Notes: generated by a model from the sequence alone, not told the origin. Counted from the stretch's first letter, positions 25,626 to 34,721 are shown. The stretch: 64,000 nucleotides of DNA from Sporomusa silvacetica DSM 10669 (GCF_002257705.1 NZ_LSLK01000113.1:62001-126000), one strand, 5' to 3'. A program made the numbers and translations.

Positions 25626-25808
25626 TTAATTGCTGAAAAGCCATATCAGAACGATTCCTAGGTCGCGGAAGATCCACCACAAACTTATTTCCTTTAATGC
25701 AGGGACATCGCATTTAGGCTGAGTGGCAGAGTAACTTGTACAACCACTTGCCATCAAAGTAGCCAACAGTAAAATAGAAGCCACCGCAATCAATGTCCAT
25801 TTCCGCAT
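25626..25808 (-). CDS. Small lipoprotein-like peptide (60 aa)
   Basis: ATG at 25806-25808 with GGAGGAG 8 bases before it. The N-terminus is a signal sequence MRKWTLIAVASILLLATLM followed by ASGC, a lipobox with C23 as the lipid-attached residue. The rest is short and ends in a second hydrophobic stretch (WWIFRDLGIVLIWLF), so it may have two membrane contacts. No family recognised. Confidence 0.6.
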   Translation of the reverse strand: MRKWTLIAVASILLLATLMASGCTSYSATQPKCDVPALKEISLWWIFRDLGIVLIWLFSN

Positions 25809-25927
25809 CAAATCAACTCCTCCTGAGCCTTATAAGACTATTGGCCACCAAACATCACCGACCTAGTATTATCTCCCTGCGGCTTCTGCCAGCACCATGC
25901 AAATTCAGCCTTTTGTATTAAATAAAC

Positions 25928-26890
25928 TTATACAGCCTTATTATCCAAGCTCCCTTGGCAGCTGCTTCCAGCACCAGCAGCACAGGTAAAGCAGTGATTC
26001 CCCAATTTGATGGGCATCCCCACCAAATCTTTGGCCTTAATATTACCTATGTAGTTATCTCTGGCTTCAATCGGCAGCTTTAATACATGGTTAAAATCGC
26101 AGTCATACACTTTTCCTTGCCAGTCTACACTAACCAAATTTCGACACATCACCTTTGCCAAATTCGCCGGATTGAAGTTGTCAGCCAAAAGCTTCATATA
26201 ACCGTCTAGCAAACCTTGTTTCTCTAAGTCGGTTCGGAACCGGCCAATCGGCGCATTGGTAATAGTGTACAGGCTGTTAAAGGTAATTCCGAAGCGTTCT
26301 CCCAAGCTTTCCTTGTAGGCTGTTTCCAATTCGTGCTGAGGACCAGGCAGGAAATTACCGCCTGGATTATAAACTAAGTGTAGTTTAAGGCCCTTGCTCC
26401 CATATCCCAAGCGATTCAGTTTCTGCAATACCTTAATATTCCTGTTATAGACACCCTTACCGCGCTGAAAGTCCACGTTGTTTTCCAAATAACACGGCAT
26501 AGAAGAAATGATTTCCACATTGTTTTCCATAAAAAAGTTGGGCAAATCAGCATATTCGGCTTGATCCAAAATAGCCAGATTGCTTCGCAGTAAAATGCTT
26601 TCCACCGAGCTTAACTGCTTTAACCCCCGAATTAAGTCGCGCAAATGAGGGTTCATCTCAGGAGCTCCGCCTGTAATATCTATCATTTTTACACCTGCAT
26701 CTTCGACAAAGCGCAAACAGTCTTCAATAACTGCCAGGCTCATCTTCTCCTGGCGATCAGGTCCTGCTTCTACATGACAGTGACTACATTTTAAATTACA
26801 AGCATAGCCCATGTTCATTTGCAAACACTGAATTTTATCCTTTACCAGTAATTTACCAGACTTATTAACATATCTTTTGAAATTTACCAT
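25928..26890 (-). CDS. arsS: Radical SAM protein, ArsS-like (arsenosugar biosynthesis type)
   Basis: 320 residues. The radical SAM cluster motif is CNLKCSHC, followed by HVEAGPDR and DITGGAPEMNPHLRDLI. The C-terminal half has the family pattern MPCYLENNVDFQRGKGVYNRN, LVYNPGGNFLPGPQ and a cysteine-rich end (MCRNLVSVDWQGKVYDCDFN, HCFTCAAGAGSSCQG). This matches ArsS/DUF3641, made for arsenosugar synthesis in some bacteria; no arsM methyltransferase is seen here, so the substrate may differ. GAGGG precedes the ATG. Its promoter shares the unusual inverted repeat of the upstream rep gene. Confidence 0.85.
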   Translation of the reverse strand: MVNFKRYVNKSGKLLVKDKIQCLQMNMGYACNLKCSHCHVEAGPDRQEKMSLAVIEDCLRFVEDAGVKMIDITGGAPEMNPHLRDLIRGLKQLSSVESILLRSNLAILDQAEYADLPNFFMENNVEIISSMPCYLENNVDFQRGKGVYNRNIKVLQKLNRLGYGSKGLKLHLVYNPGGNFLPGPQHELETAYKESLGERFGITFNSLYTITNAPIGRFRTDLEKQGLLDGYMKLLADNFNPANLAKVMCRNLVSVDWQGKVYDCDFNHVLKLPIEARDNYIGNIKAKDLVGMPIKLGNHCFTCAAGAGSSCQGSLDNKAV

Positions 26891-26940
26891 GTAAATCCCT
26901 CTTTTCGAAGTTACTTCCCATATCTTTCATCTTGTAATAC

Positions 26941-27002
26941 ATTATATAATAAAAAAGCTATCGATTGCAAGTTAAAATTGGTTTGCAATCGATAGCTTTT
27001 TT
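26941..27002 (-). promoter_or_regulatory. arsS promoter within an inverted repeat (operator/terminator candidate)
   Basis: Minus-strand -35 TTGCAA (26965-26970) and -10 TATAAT (26941-26946), spacer 18. The -35 box is the end of an inverted repeat, arms 26952-26970 and 26983-27002 (AGCTATCGATTGCAA and complement). The same design occurs before the rep gene. Confidence 0.7.
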
Positions 27003-27010
27003 ATTATTAT

Positions 27011-27841
27011 CTAATCCCTATTTAGTTTTTGTTCTGGAAGCGCAAATTTAAAATCAGGTTCCTTTTCTCGCATCGCCCGTGCCTCGTCCCCTACTATTAC
27101 TTCAAACCAAATGCCCTCCACCCTGCGACCTGAAAATGTTGGCCCAAACCGAACAAATATGGCATTATCCCAGTCATAAATTTCTTGTAGTGAAGGTTCC
27201 AAAACTCGAAGTTTTAACTGCCCATAGGAATACCTTGTGTGCTCCAAAGACAATTGCTGCATGAGTTCAGGAATGCTGTATTCAGTGATCCCCGTAGCCT
27301 TCGAAGACCAAATCAGATCAAAAACAGCTAATGTATGTTTGCCTCTATATTGAATTCCTTTTATCAACTGGCACTCGACATCATTAGGATCCATAGTCGC
27401 GATCAGTTGGCAAATTTTATCAGTGAATTGAAAAACTATTTCTTTCTCAGTGTATTCGATGGCTTGAAACCACTGCGTCCGGATCAAACTCTGATTATTT
27501 TTCTCGTATAGCCAGACTCCCTTTTGGGATACCTTTTCAAGCTCACTAACCAGAAATGCGTACAACCGCTCCTGTTTACTGTCGCAGATTTTTAAAAAAT
27601 CGCTAATCGGCATACCACATACCGTCCGTGTGGACTCGACTACTTTGGACGTTTTCAGCAAGGAGATAACTGCAGACAATATTTTTTGCTGAAGCTCAGT
27701 AAGAGGGTCGCGGCGTCCGATTACATTTCCCACGCTAATCGCCTGATTAGGTTTAGTTATGAGCCCATCAGGCTGAAGCGCAGCAGCTATAAATTTTTCA
27801 CTATCAAAGGCTGCCGAAACCTCTTGCAAATGGATGTCCAT
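27011..27841 (-). CDS. Plasmid-type replication initiator, Rep_3 family
   Basis: 276 residues. Two winged-helix modules can be seen: LTELQQKILSAVISLLK and the later YGQLKLRVLEPSLQEI, then a terminal strand FSGRRVEGIWFEVIV. These are typical of Rep_3 (RepA/pi-like) initiators that bind iterons and repress their own promoter. GAGGTG lies 6 bases before the ATG. A chromosomal setting with no partition or mobilisation genes suggests a domesticated or stranded plasmid gene. No tandem iterons were seen; instead inverted repeats flank the gene on both sides. Confidence 0.82.
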   Translation of the reverse strand: MDIHLQEVSAAFDSEKFIAAALQPDGLITKPNQAISVGNVIGRRDPLTELQQKILSAVISLLKTSKVVESTRTVCGMPISDFLKICDSKQERLYAFLVSELEKVSQKGVWLYEKNNQSLIRTQWFQAIEYTEKEIVFQFTDKICQLIATMDPNDVECQLIKGIQYRGKHTLAVFDLIWSSKATGITEYSIPELMQQLSLEHTRYSYGQLKLRVLEPSLQEIYDWDNAIFVRFGPTFSGRRVEGIWFEVIVGDEARAMREKEPDFKFALPEQKLNRD

Positions 27842-27860
27842 TATTTCACCTCACAATATT

Positions 27861-27920
27861 ATTATATAATAAAAGCGAATCAATTGCAAATTATTATCAA
27901 TCTGCAATTGATTCGCTTTT
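27861..27920 (-). promoter_or_regulatory. rep promoter within an inverted repeat (operator candidate)
   Basis: Minus-strand -35 TTGCAA (27884-27889) and -10 TATAAT (27861-27866), spacer 17. Inverted-repeat arms are 27871-27888 and 27903-27920 (AAAAGCGAATCAATTGCA and complement). The core ATTGCAA and the shared ATTATATAATAAAA downstream match the arsS promoter region. Confidence 0.72.
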
Positions 27921-27951
27921 ACGTTCAAAAAGACTTATGCCAATGATGTTA

Positions 27952-28653
27952 TCAATTATCGCCCTTCAATGAATACGCAACAGCCATTGCCGCGTGAAGC
28001 GTTGTTGTATCAAACACCGGCGCAGCTACATCAGCCTGTTTGATCAACAGTGGAATTTCAGTACAACCCAGAACAATTCCCTCTGCTCCCAGCAGCAACA
28101 GTTTGTTGATGATATTTTGGAACCGCTCCTTTGAATCTTTTTTAAGAACACCCATACATAGTTCCCGAAAAATAATTGCATTGATGATTTCCCGTTCTTT
28201 TTCTGCGGGAATCATAACTTCAATGCCATGCTCTTCTTGAAGCCGCTTCTGGTAAAAATCCTCTTCCATCACAAATCGTGTTCCTAACAACCCGACCTTT
28301 TTGATCTTTTGCTCTTTAATTTTTTGCGCCGCCGCATCTGCAATATGGAGTACAGGCATACCAGTCTGCTCAATAATGCTGTTCGCACATTTATGTATCG
28401 TATTAGAACAAATAATGATAAAATCCGCTCCGCCCTGTTTTAAATGGAGAGCCGCCTCAACCAGCACTTTGTTTACCTGTTGCCAATTGCCTTGCCGCAT
28501 CAGTTCCTCGATAGGTCCAAAATCAACCGAAACCATCAAACACTGGGCTGAGTGTAGCCCGCCTAGTTTTTGCTTCACGCCTTCATTAATAAGCCGGTAA
28601 TATTCTACTGATGATTCCCAGCTTAAGCCGCCGATAAGACCAATTGTCTTCAA
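27952..28653 (-). CDS. Aspartate/glutamate racemase family amino-acid racemase
   Basis: 233 residues. The two catalytic cysteines are C82 in IICSNTIH and C197 in VLGCTEIP, both intact, and the opening KTIGLIGGLSWESSVEYYR is typical. The CSNTxH form is that of the broad-specificity YgeA-type racemases. Its start overlaps the stop of the PhzF gene by 4 bases (ATGA). With PhzF and the MocR regulator it forms a small amino-acid metabolism unit. Confidence 0.92.
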   Translation of the reverse strand: MKTIGLIGGLSWESSVEYYRLINEGVKQKLGGLHSAQCLMVSVDFGPIEELMRQGNWQQVNKVLVEAALHLKQGGADFIIICSNTIHKCANSIIEQTGMPVLHIADAAAQKIKEQKIKKVGLLGTRFVMEEDFYQKRLQEEHGIEVMIPAEKEREIINAIIFRELCMGVLKKDSKERFQNIINKLLLLGAEGIVLGCTEIPLLIKQADVAAPVFDTTTLHAAMAVAYSLKGDN

Positions 28654-29540
28654 AATCGCATCGCCCCTTCCATTACGCGAACAGCCGCACCACCAACTTT
28701 AATTGTCCTGACTTGCCCGGACTGTTTGCTAACTGTAATATTCACACGGCCTGGGCGCCCCACTTCCAGACCCGCTTCACCGGTCAAGACTGTTTCACCG
28801 CTAATTGCAATTAGATTATGGGCAGCAATATAAGCGGCCGCCGAGCCGTTCCCCGTCCCGCATACCGGATCTTCATTAATTCCATCTAAGGGACAGAAAG
28901 CTCGTGAATGAAAGCTGCAGTCAGGCTGAACGGTCTCAAGACAAAATGGCACAAAGCCCTCCACGCCGCACTTTTTGCTCATAGCAGCAATAGCAGAAAA
29001 ATCCAAGTGAGTATTGCTCAACTTAGCTAGACTTTTAATGCCCACTACCAACCACCACAGACCTGTTGATACTTTCATTGGCTTTGTTTCTACTAGATCC
29101 TCGACCGTAAGCCCTAATCCTGCAGCAATTTCCGCCCGGGTAAGCTCTACCTCAGTAAATTGGGGGACAGCCTGTGTCATCATAAACATCACCTGACTGC
29201 CCGCTTTTATTACCTCTACCGGCAAGACCCCGGCTTTGGTTTCCTGATAAAAAACGCTTTTTGCCTGCTCCAGCTTTCCCTCTTCATATAATGTGGCAAA
29301 CGTGGCAATGGTGGCATGACCACATAAAGCAACTTCCGAATTTGGTGTAAAAAACTGCACTTTAAAGTCAGCTATATTAGAATGTGAGACAAAGGCTGTT
29401 TCCGAAAGATTCATTTCCCGGGCAATCTTCTGTTTAACCTCATCAGACAAACCATTGGCCTCTGTCACCACACCCGCGGGATTGCCCCCAAACAGTTCAG
29501 TAGTAAAGGCATCTACTTGCTTAATCTTTATAGTACCCAT
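28650..29540 (-). CDS. PhzF-family isomerase
   Basis: 296 residues with the PhzF opening QVDAFTTELFGGNPAGVV, the catalytic Glu in NLSETAFV (E47) and a conserved GNGSAA stretch near the C-terminus. PhzF enzymes isomerise dihydro-hydroxyanthranilate-like compounds, but most members outside phenazine clusters have unknown substrates. GGAGG precedes the ATG. Coupled to the racemase by a 4-base overlap. Confidence 0.93.
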   Translation of the reverse strand: MGTIKIKQVDAFTTELFGGNPAGVVTEANGLSDEVKQKIAREMNLSETAFVSHSNIADFKVQFFTPNSEVALCGHATIATFATLYEEGKLEQAKSVFYQETKAGVLPVEVIKAGSQVMFMMTQAVPQFTEVELTRAEIAAGLGLTVEDLVETKPMKVSTGLWWLVVGIKSLAKLSNTHLDFSAIAAMSKKCGVEGFVPFCLETVQPDCSFHSRAFCPLDGINEDPVCGTGNGSAAAYIAAHNLIAISGETVLTGEAGLEVGRPGRVNITVSKQSGQVRTIKVGGAAVRVMEGAMRF

Positions 29541-29568
29541 TACATTCGCCTCCTGACATTTTGTTTAA

Positions 29569-31083
29569 TTAAACCAGCGGTTTTAAATTTCGCTCATTCT
29601 CGTGGTTTCCAGCTGTAATTGTCGTTTCCCTGACAGCCTGAAGCAGATATTTAATTCCTGTTTCAATTTGCTCAGGGCTAGCAAACGTGTAGTTGAGCCT
29701 AACATGAGTATCACCCTGGGTACCATCTGGATAAAAAGCTTCACCAGGTAAAAACACAACACCCCGCTTACTGGCATTGGCTACCAGCTTATGCCTAAGA
29801 ATATTGTCTGGCAGTTTACACCAAATGTAATAGCCGCCTTCAGGTTTATCCCAACTGATTCCCGGCACTTTATATTTTTCCAGCGCCCTCAGCATTTTGT
29901 CTCTACGCGCAGCATATTCTTGCCGCAATACGGCTACATGTCTTTCATAACATCCCTTGCGAATAAATGCATCCAGCAACAACTGTGCAGGTGTGTTGAC
30001 ATGTAAATCCGTCATTTGCTTAAGCTGGGCAAATTTGGCCAGCACCTGCGGCGCGGCTGTTACCCACCCTACGCGCAATCCCAAAAACAGTGACTTCGAA
30101 AAGGTACTTAAATAAATGACATAACCATGGCGGTCAAGCGCTTTCAGCGGCGGAATCGGTGTACTTTCATAATAAAGCTCGCCGTAGGGATCATCTTCTA
30201 AAATTGGCAGCTGATATTGATAGGCCAAATTTAAGAGTTGATACCGCCGTTCCAGGCTCATGGTAACCCCAGACGGATTCTGAAAAGTAGGCAGGGTGTA
30301 AATAAACTTGGGCTTATGACGAACCAATAAGGCTTCTAAAACATCTGTACGCAGGCCCTCTTTGTCGATTGGCGCACCAATAACCCGCGCGCCAGCTGAA
30401 CGAAATATCTGAATAGCTCCGAAAAAAGTAGGCTCTTCTACAATGACAGTATCACCTGGTCTGATAAATACTCTTGCCATAAAATCCAACCCTTGCTGTG
30501 AACCGGAAAGTATAACAGTGTCTTTTGGCGCTGCCACAATCTGTCGTTGCCGCAGCAAATAGCTAATACTCTCTCTAAGCGGATAATGTCCCTCTACCGG
30601 ACTATGCAAGAATAGTTCCCGGTTAGCTGTTTCAAATAACTCTGATTGAATTTCCCGCATTATTTCTATCGGATACAAACTAGGAGCTGGAATCCCACCG
30701 GCAAAGGAGATTACATTATCACTACCCGTGATAGCCATGATATCTCCAATAATATTGTCATTACTGCTAGTCACCGTCTCAGCAAAAAGCTGGTACCATG
30801 GCAATGGATTAATATAGCCTTCCGCTAATGATGATTTTTTTACTGTTTGGTGAAGAACCACTGTGCCTTTACCAACCTGTGAACCCACCAGTCCGTCAGC
30901 CTTAAGCTCCTGATAGGCTCTGATCACCGTACTTCGGTTAACCTCCAAATCCTTAGCCAAACTGCGTTCAGGAGGCAGCAACATACCTTCAGGTAATACA
31001 TCAGAAAAAATCATATCCCTTACTTGGTTTTTGATTTGCAAATACACAGGGGTATCCGCATGACGATTGATTGAGATGCGCAT
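29569..31083 (-). CDS. MocR-family regulator (GntR helix-turn-helix + aminotransferase fold)
   Basis: The start was set at the ATG at 31081-31083 (MRISINRHADTPVYL, with AAGAAGAG upstream), giving 504 residues. A 14-residue longer reading has no ribosome-binding site. The N-terminal 70 residues form a GntR winged helix (LPPERSLAKDLEVNRSTVIRAYQELKADGLV); the remainder is an aspartate-aminotransferase fold with a PLP lysine in YLSTFSKSLFLGLRVGW. Such regulators sense PLP or an amino-acid adduct and usually control a neighbouring operon, here PhzF and racemase. Repeats ACCATCCAAT just upstream are candidate binding sites. Confidence 0.92.
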   Translation of the reverse strand: MRISINRHADTPVYLQIKNQVRDMIFSDVLPEGMLLPPERSLAKDLEVNRSTVIRAYQELKADGLVGSQVGKGTVVLHQTVKKSSLAEGYINPLPWYQLFAETVTSSNDNIIGDIMAITGSDNVISFAGGIPAPSLYPIEIMREIQSELFETANRELFLHSPVEGHYPLRESISYLLRQRQIVAAPKDTVILSGSQQGLDFMARVFIRPGDTVIVEEPTFFGAIQIFRSAGARVIGAPIDKEGLRTDVLEALLVRHKPKFIYTLPTFQNPSGVTMSLERRYQLLNLAYQYQLPILEDDPYGELYYESTPIPPLKALDRHGYVIYLSTFSKSLFLGLRVGWVTAAPQVLAKFAQLKQMTDLHVNTPAQLLLDAFIRKGCYERHVAVLRQEYAARRDKMLRALEKYKVPGISWDKPEGGYYIWCKLPDNILRHKLVANASKRGVVFLPGEAFYPDGTQGDTHVRLNYTFASPEQIETGIKYLLQAVRETTITAGNHENERNLKPLV

Positions 31084-31116
31084 CAGATCACTCTTCTTTG
31101 ATATAATTAGATTGGT

Positions 31117-31190
31117 ACCATCCAATTATCATTTTAGCAGACTAATCACAAAAATAAACTACCAATTGGAGTATTTTGCAACCATCCAAT
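31117..31190. promoter_or_regulatory. Direct repeats ACCATCCAAT upstream of the MocR gene
   Basis: Identical ACCATCCAAT boxes at 31117-31126 and 31181-31190, 64 bases apart, with a partial reverse form (ACCAATTGGA) at 31161-31170. MocR proteins bind direct repeats near their own promoters. Confidence 0.55.
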
Positions 31191-31232
31191 CTTATAGAAA
31201 TTACAGCTTGAGCCTGATGGCGTGAGTTCTTA

Positions 31233-31274
31233 AAAAACAGTGCCCAATTTACTCTGTTAGTAAATTAGGCACTG
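31233..31274 (-). terminator. Terminator of the YitT gene
   Basis: Arms CAGTGCCCAATTTA and TAAATTAGGCACTG (one mismatch), followed on the minus strand by a run of six U. Confidence 0.8.
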
Positions 31275-31295
31275 TGGGATAGTCTCGTCTATCAG

Positions 31296-32147
31296 TTACA
31301 TTTGCCTATTTCCCGGTAGGGTGAAGCCGCGACCCATAACTTCAGCAGCATCCTGCACAATCATAAAGGCATGGGGATCAACCTCATCAACCAGTTGTTT
31401 AATCTTAGCAATTTGGGTTAGACTGACAACGACGAACAACACTTGCTTGGCCTGGCGGGTAAATGCGCCTTGTCCATGCAGAATGGTAACACCCCGCCCT
31501 ACCTCTTTTAAGATGACTTCAATAATAGCATCTGTATTATAGGAAACGATAAAAATAGTTTTTTTGCGATTAAAGCCTTCTACCACTTTGTCGGTAAGGT
31601 TAGCACTAATAAACATAGAAATCAATGTCAGCATCGCCAGCTTAAGTCCAAATAGCACGGCTGCCACACCCATGATTAAACAGTTAATCGCAAACCCCAC
31701 GGCCCCAAAGTTAAGCGAATAATATTTTTTTACAATTGCAGCAACAATATCTAAACCACCTGCGCTGCCGTTCACGCGGAAAATAAGGCCACTGCCAATA
31801 CCTGCGAGAACACCACCGGTAACGGCCGAAATGATAGGATCATCAATGAGGTTGAATTGTGAAACAAACATCGTGGCATCGACTGCCAAAGAAAAGAGGA
31901 TAGTTCCATAGATGGTACCAATTGTGTACTCTCTGCCTAAAAGCCGGTAGCCGGCATATAATAGTGGAATATTCATCAACAGGATTTGTACCCCAATTGG
32001 AAAACCAAAAAGAAAATAGAAAATAATAGCCAGACCCGAAACCCCACCGCTTAAGAGATGGTGTGGCACCAAAAAAGCATTAATGGCAAGACTACTGAGC
32101 AAACACCCAATAGCTACCCATACATATTGATTGATCCTGTTTTTCAT
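31296..32147 (-). CDS. YitT-family membrane protein (1)
   Basis: 283 residues: five to six membrane segments (DUF161) and a C-terminal soluble DUF2179 domain ending in QLVDEVDPHAFMIVQDAAEVMGRGF. The segment LVPHHLLSGGVSGLAIIFYF is the family signature. GGAGG precedes the ATG. A second YitT protein is at 40376-41233. Function of the family is not established. Confidence 0.93.
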   Translation of the reverse strand: MKNRINQYVWVAIGCLLSSLAINAFLVPHHLLSGGVSGLAIIFYFLFGFPIGVQILLMNIPLLYAGYRLLGREYTIGTIYGTILFSLAVDATMFVSQFNLIDDPIISAVTGGVLAGIGSGLIFRVNGSAGGLDIVAAIVKKYYSLNFGAVGFAINCLIMGVAAVLFGLKLAMLTLISMFISANLTDKVVEGFNRKKTIFIVSYNTDAIIEVILKEVGRGVTILHGQGAFTRQAKQVLFVVVSLTQIAKIKQLVDEVDPHAFMIVQDAAEVMGRGFTLPGNRQM

Positions 32148-32324
32148 ATATCCTCCGTTACTCGTTCATTACTTTATATAAATTTTACCACACTATTCGA
32201 ATGCGGTGAATATCCTTCAAAATATATCTATTACTATCGTTTGATTTTTTCAGCTTAACTATCAATATTTCTTGCTACCGCCCGTTCAATCTGGTAGAAT
32301 TTTAATATTAGGGGGAATTCAAGA

Positions 32325-32888
32325 ATGAAAATACTTAAAGAAATTGCTGATTGGACATACAGCCTAGCCATAGCTCTGGCAATGGCTATTGTGATTAATG
32401 CTTTCGTATTTCAACCCACCCGGGTTGTAGGCAGTTCCATGGAGCCAAACCTTCATAACAATGATTACGTTTTCGTATCTAAGTTGTCCCATACCTTTGT
32501 CGGCACACCTGACTATGGCGACATAGTGATTATTGATAGCCGCGTATTTCGTGAACGCGGTGTAAAAGATGATCTTGCCGACCCTGTCTCCACATACCTT
32601 AGCGTCGTCAAACTGGCAGAAGTTGATACTCATATCTGGATTAAGCGGATTGTCGGCAAGCCTGGCGATACTATTGAGATTAAGGATGGTCAAGTTTACC
32701 GCAATGGCAGCGTGCTTGATGAACCATATATCAAAGAAACCATGCGTGCTGCCGCTCCTAAGAAAGTTACTGTACCGTCAAACCAAGTATACGTGTTAGG
32801 CGACAACCGCAACAACTCCAGCGACAGTCGTTATATTGGGCCTGTTCCTGTCAGTCATGTACTCGGAAAAGTAGTATGGGTATTATAG
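32325..32888 (+). CDS. lepB: Signal peptidase I
   Basis: 187 residues. One N-terminal membrane segment (about 10-30), the catalytic Ser38 in VVGSSMEPNL, Lys107 in IKRIVGKPGD, and the box GDNRNNSSDSRYIG. Single-TM architecture is normal for Gram-positive-type enzymes. GGGGGAA lies before the ATG, and a strong terminator follows. Confidence 0.96.
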   Translation: MKILKEIADWTYSLAIALAMAIVINAFVFQPTRVVGSSMEPNLHNNDYVFVSKLSHTFVGTPDYGDIVIIDSRVFRERGVKDDLADPVSTYLSVVKLAEVDTHIWIKRIVGKPGDTIEIKDGQVYRNGSVLDEPYIKETMRAAAPKKVTVPSNQVYVLGDNRNNSSDSRYIGPVPVSHVLGKVVWVL

Positions 32889-32906
32889 GACAGAAGCCAA
32901 TACATT

Positions 32907-32958
32907 AAAATACCCTATAGCGTAGACTTTTTTACTTGTCTACACTATAGGGTATTTT
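32907..32958 (+). terminator. Terminator after lepB
   Basis: About 20-bp near-perfect stem AAAATACCCTATAGCGTAGAC with its complement. It could also serve the convergent ECF gene. Confidence 0.8.
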
Positions 32959-32985
32959 TACGCTGAATCTCAGACTTTTGTATTA

Positions 32986-33582
32986 TTATTTTTTATACCG
33001 TTTCTTAATAGCCCCTATTACCGGAACACTGATAGCAGCAGCAATAATGGCTTCTGGAATGCCGTTAATCAAGGCAATGCTATAAATTACCTTAGCAGCG
33101 GCTCCCATCTCAATCCCCCGTGTTGCAGCAAACTCAGCTGCATATAACAGATAAACCATAGTCAAAAAACCAAACGTGTTTGTAAGCGAACCAACAATAG
33201 CGCCTACACCAATTCGGACTCCTTCGCGTTTTCCCCAAGTCCATTTATAAGAATAGTAAGCAGTAATACCAATAAGTACCCTCGGCAATACGGACACCAA
33301 CGGATTAATAATGGCAAACGAAAGAATAGTAGGTGCCGTTAAATTCTGGACAATGCTGAATAGACCAAAAATCAGACCAATCATGGCCCCAACAACCGGG
33401 CCTTCCAAAATAGCGCCAATAATAACCGGGATCTGCATAATAGTTGCTTTAGCTGTAGGCAGTGGAATAAATCCAAAGCCCGAAAGCCCCAACATGATAG
33501 ATATGGCTGACAACATGCCAATAACCGCAATCTGCCGCACCCCAAATCTACCTGTTCCTCGCAGTGATACCATTTTTTCCAT
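32986..33582 (-). CDS. ECF transporter S-component (vitamin/precursor uptake)
   Basis: 198 residues, six membrane segments. FIPLPTAKATIMQIPVIIGA and FAIINPLVSVLPRVLIG are typical for energy-coupling-factor substrate-binding subunits; it needs a shared EcfAA'T module that is not in this window. GGAGG precedes the ATG. The ligand cannot be assigned. Its leader (33590-33715) folds into a long hairpin, which might be a regulatory RNA. Confidence 0.88.
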   Translation of the reverse strand: MEKMVSLRGTGRFGVRQIAVIGMLSAISIMLGLSGFGFIPLPTAKATIMQIPVIIGAILEGPVVGAMIGLIFGLFSIVQNLTAPTILSFAIINPLVSVLPRVLIGITAYYSYKWTWGKREGVRIGVGAIVGSLTNTFGFLTMVYLLYAAEFAATRGIEMGAAAKVIYSIALINGIPEAIIAAAISVPVIGAIKKRYKK

Positions 33583-33589
33583 AATTCAT

Positions 33590-33715
33590 TACCTCCGTTC
33601 TTATTCCCTTGTGGGATATAAGTCGATTTCTCCAGAGCATACCAAGCCACCAGTCTGGTTTTCATCAAATACCAGCTAGTAAAGGCAACTTGTCATACTC
33701 CGTTTAACATATTAC
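33590..33715 (-). promoter_or_regulatory. Structured leader of the ECF S-component gene
   Basis: On the minus strand CGGAGUAUGACAAG pairs with CUUGGUAUGCUCUG (one mismatch), enclosing a second stem ACUAGCUGGU/ACCAGACUGGU. Another hairpin (CUUAU-UCCC-ACAA-GGGA-AUAAG) lies just before the ribosome-binding site. No riboswitch class was recognised. Confidence 0.4.
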
Positions 33716-33806
33716 CACATTTATAATAAATTTTGTATATCTTTTTTAGAAAAATCCTTTTTAACAACGCAACCAGCAGAGAAAACAGTTCTCCCTATTC
33801 TACTTA

Positions 33807-34721
33807 TCACTTAGGTTTGGAGATTAGAAAAAAAACCAACTTGGTAAATTGATCAAACAGCAACAATCCTGCTAGCGAAGATAACAAATTAAACAATATA
33901 TGGATAGTTGCCACCTGACCGCTGAAATCTGCTGTAGCCCACTCAGCGACAATGATAAATAATTGAGTTATGGGCAGAAAAATAACAACCCCCAGGACAT
34001 TCAACAGAATGTGAGACAGTGCCACCCGCCTAGCCGCCAGCGGCGCTACCGCACTGAAAACAACAGATGATACACATGAACCGATATTGTTGCCATAAAC
34101 AATATAAACGGCTGTAGTTATATCTACCACTCCCCGATCAGCAAGCACCATTAGTAAAGCCGTAGCCGCACTACTTGATTGGAATACTATTGTCGCAATC
34201 AAGCCGCCCAAAATACCATAAAACGGTTGAGTTTTAGCAAGAATAAGATACTGTGTTAACTGCTCCCACTCTGAGATACTTGCAATTCCTTGCACTAACA
34301 GCTCAATTCCGCCAAGCATACTTAGCAATCCCATACAGGCAAAACTTACATAGCGCAGTCTCCTAAAGATACCCAATAAGAAGCAGAAAAGCATCAACAG
34401 CCAAATATAATCTGACGGAACTGTCAAGTTAACCAATCCCAGAGTAGAACAGGTACCAATATTTGCTCCCAAGATAATGCCTAATGCCTGCCGAAAAGAC
34501 ATATAATCAGCACTTACCAAGCCAATTGTGATTAAGCAAACCGTTGTACTGCTCTGAAATGCGGCGGCAGTCACTGTGCCTAATAGCAAACCACGCCAAG
34601 GCGTTTTCGTTAGCTTCTCTAAAGCTATGTACAACCGATACCACAGCGCCTTTTTCAACCCATAACGCATGACAAAGATGCCGCCTAACAGCATACCCAT
34701 ACCCAGAAAAACCGCCAACAT
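33807..34721 (-). CDS. Na/Pi symporter family protein (NptA/YjbB-like)
   Basis: 304 residues with two repeats, each carrying the QSS motif (AAFQSSTTVCLITIGL and IVFQSSSAATALLMVL), the hallmark of sodium/phosphate co-transporters. It lacks the C-terminal PhoU domain seen in longer members. GGAGGG precedes the ATG, but both the ribosome-binding site and the start lie inside a 27-bp inverted repeat. Confidence 0.93.
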   Translation of the reverse strand: MLAVFLGMGMLLGGIFVMRYGLKKALWYRLYIALEKLTKTPWRGLLLGTVTAAAFQSSTTVCLITIGLVSADYMSFRQALGIILGANIGTCSTLGLVNLTVPSDYIWLLMLFCFLLGIFRRLRYVSFACMGLLSMLGGIELLVQGIASISEWEQLTQYLILAKTQPFYGILGGLIATIVFQSSSAATALLMVLADRGVVDITTAVYIVYGNNIGSCVSSVVFSAVAPLAARRVALSHILLNVLGVVIFLPITQLFIIVAEWATADFSGQVATIHILFNLLSSLAGLLLFDQFTKLVFFLISKPK

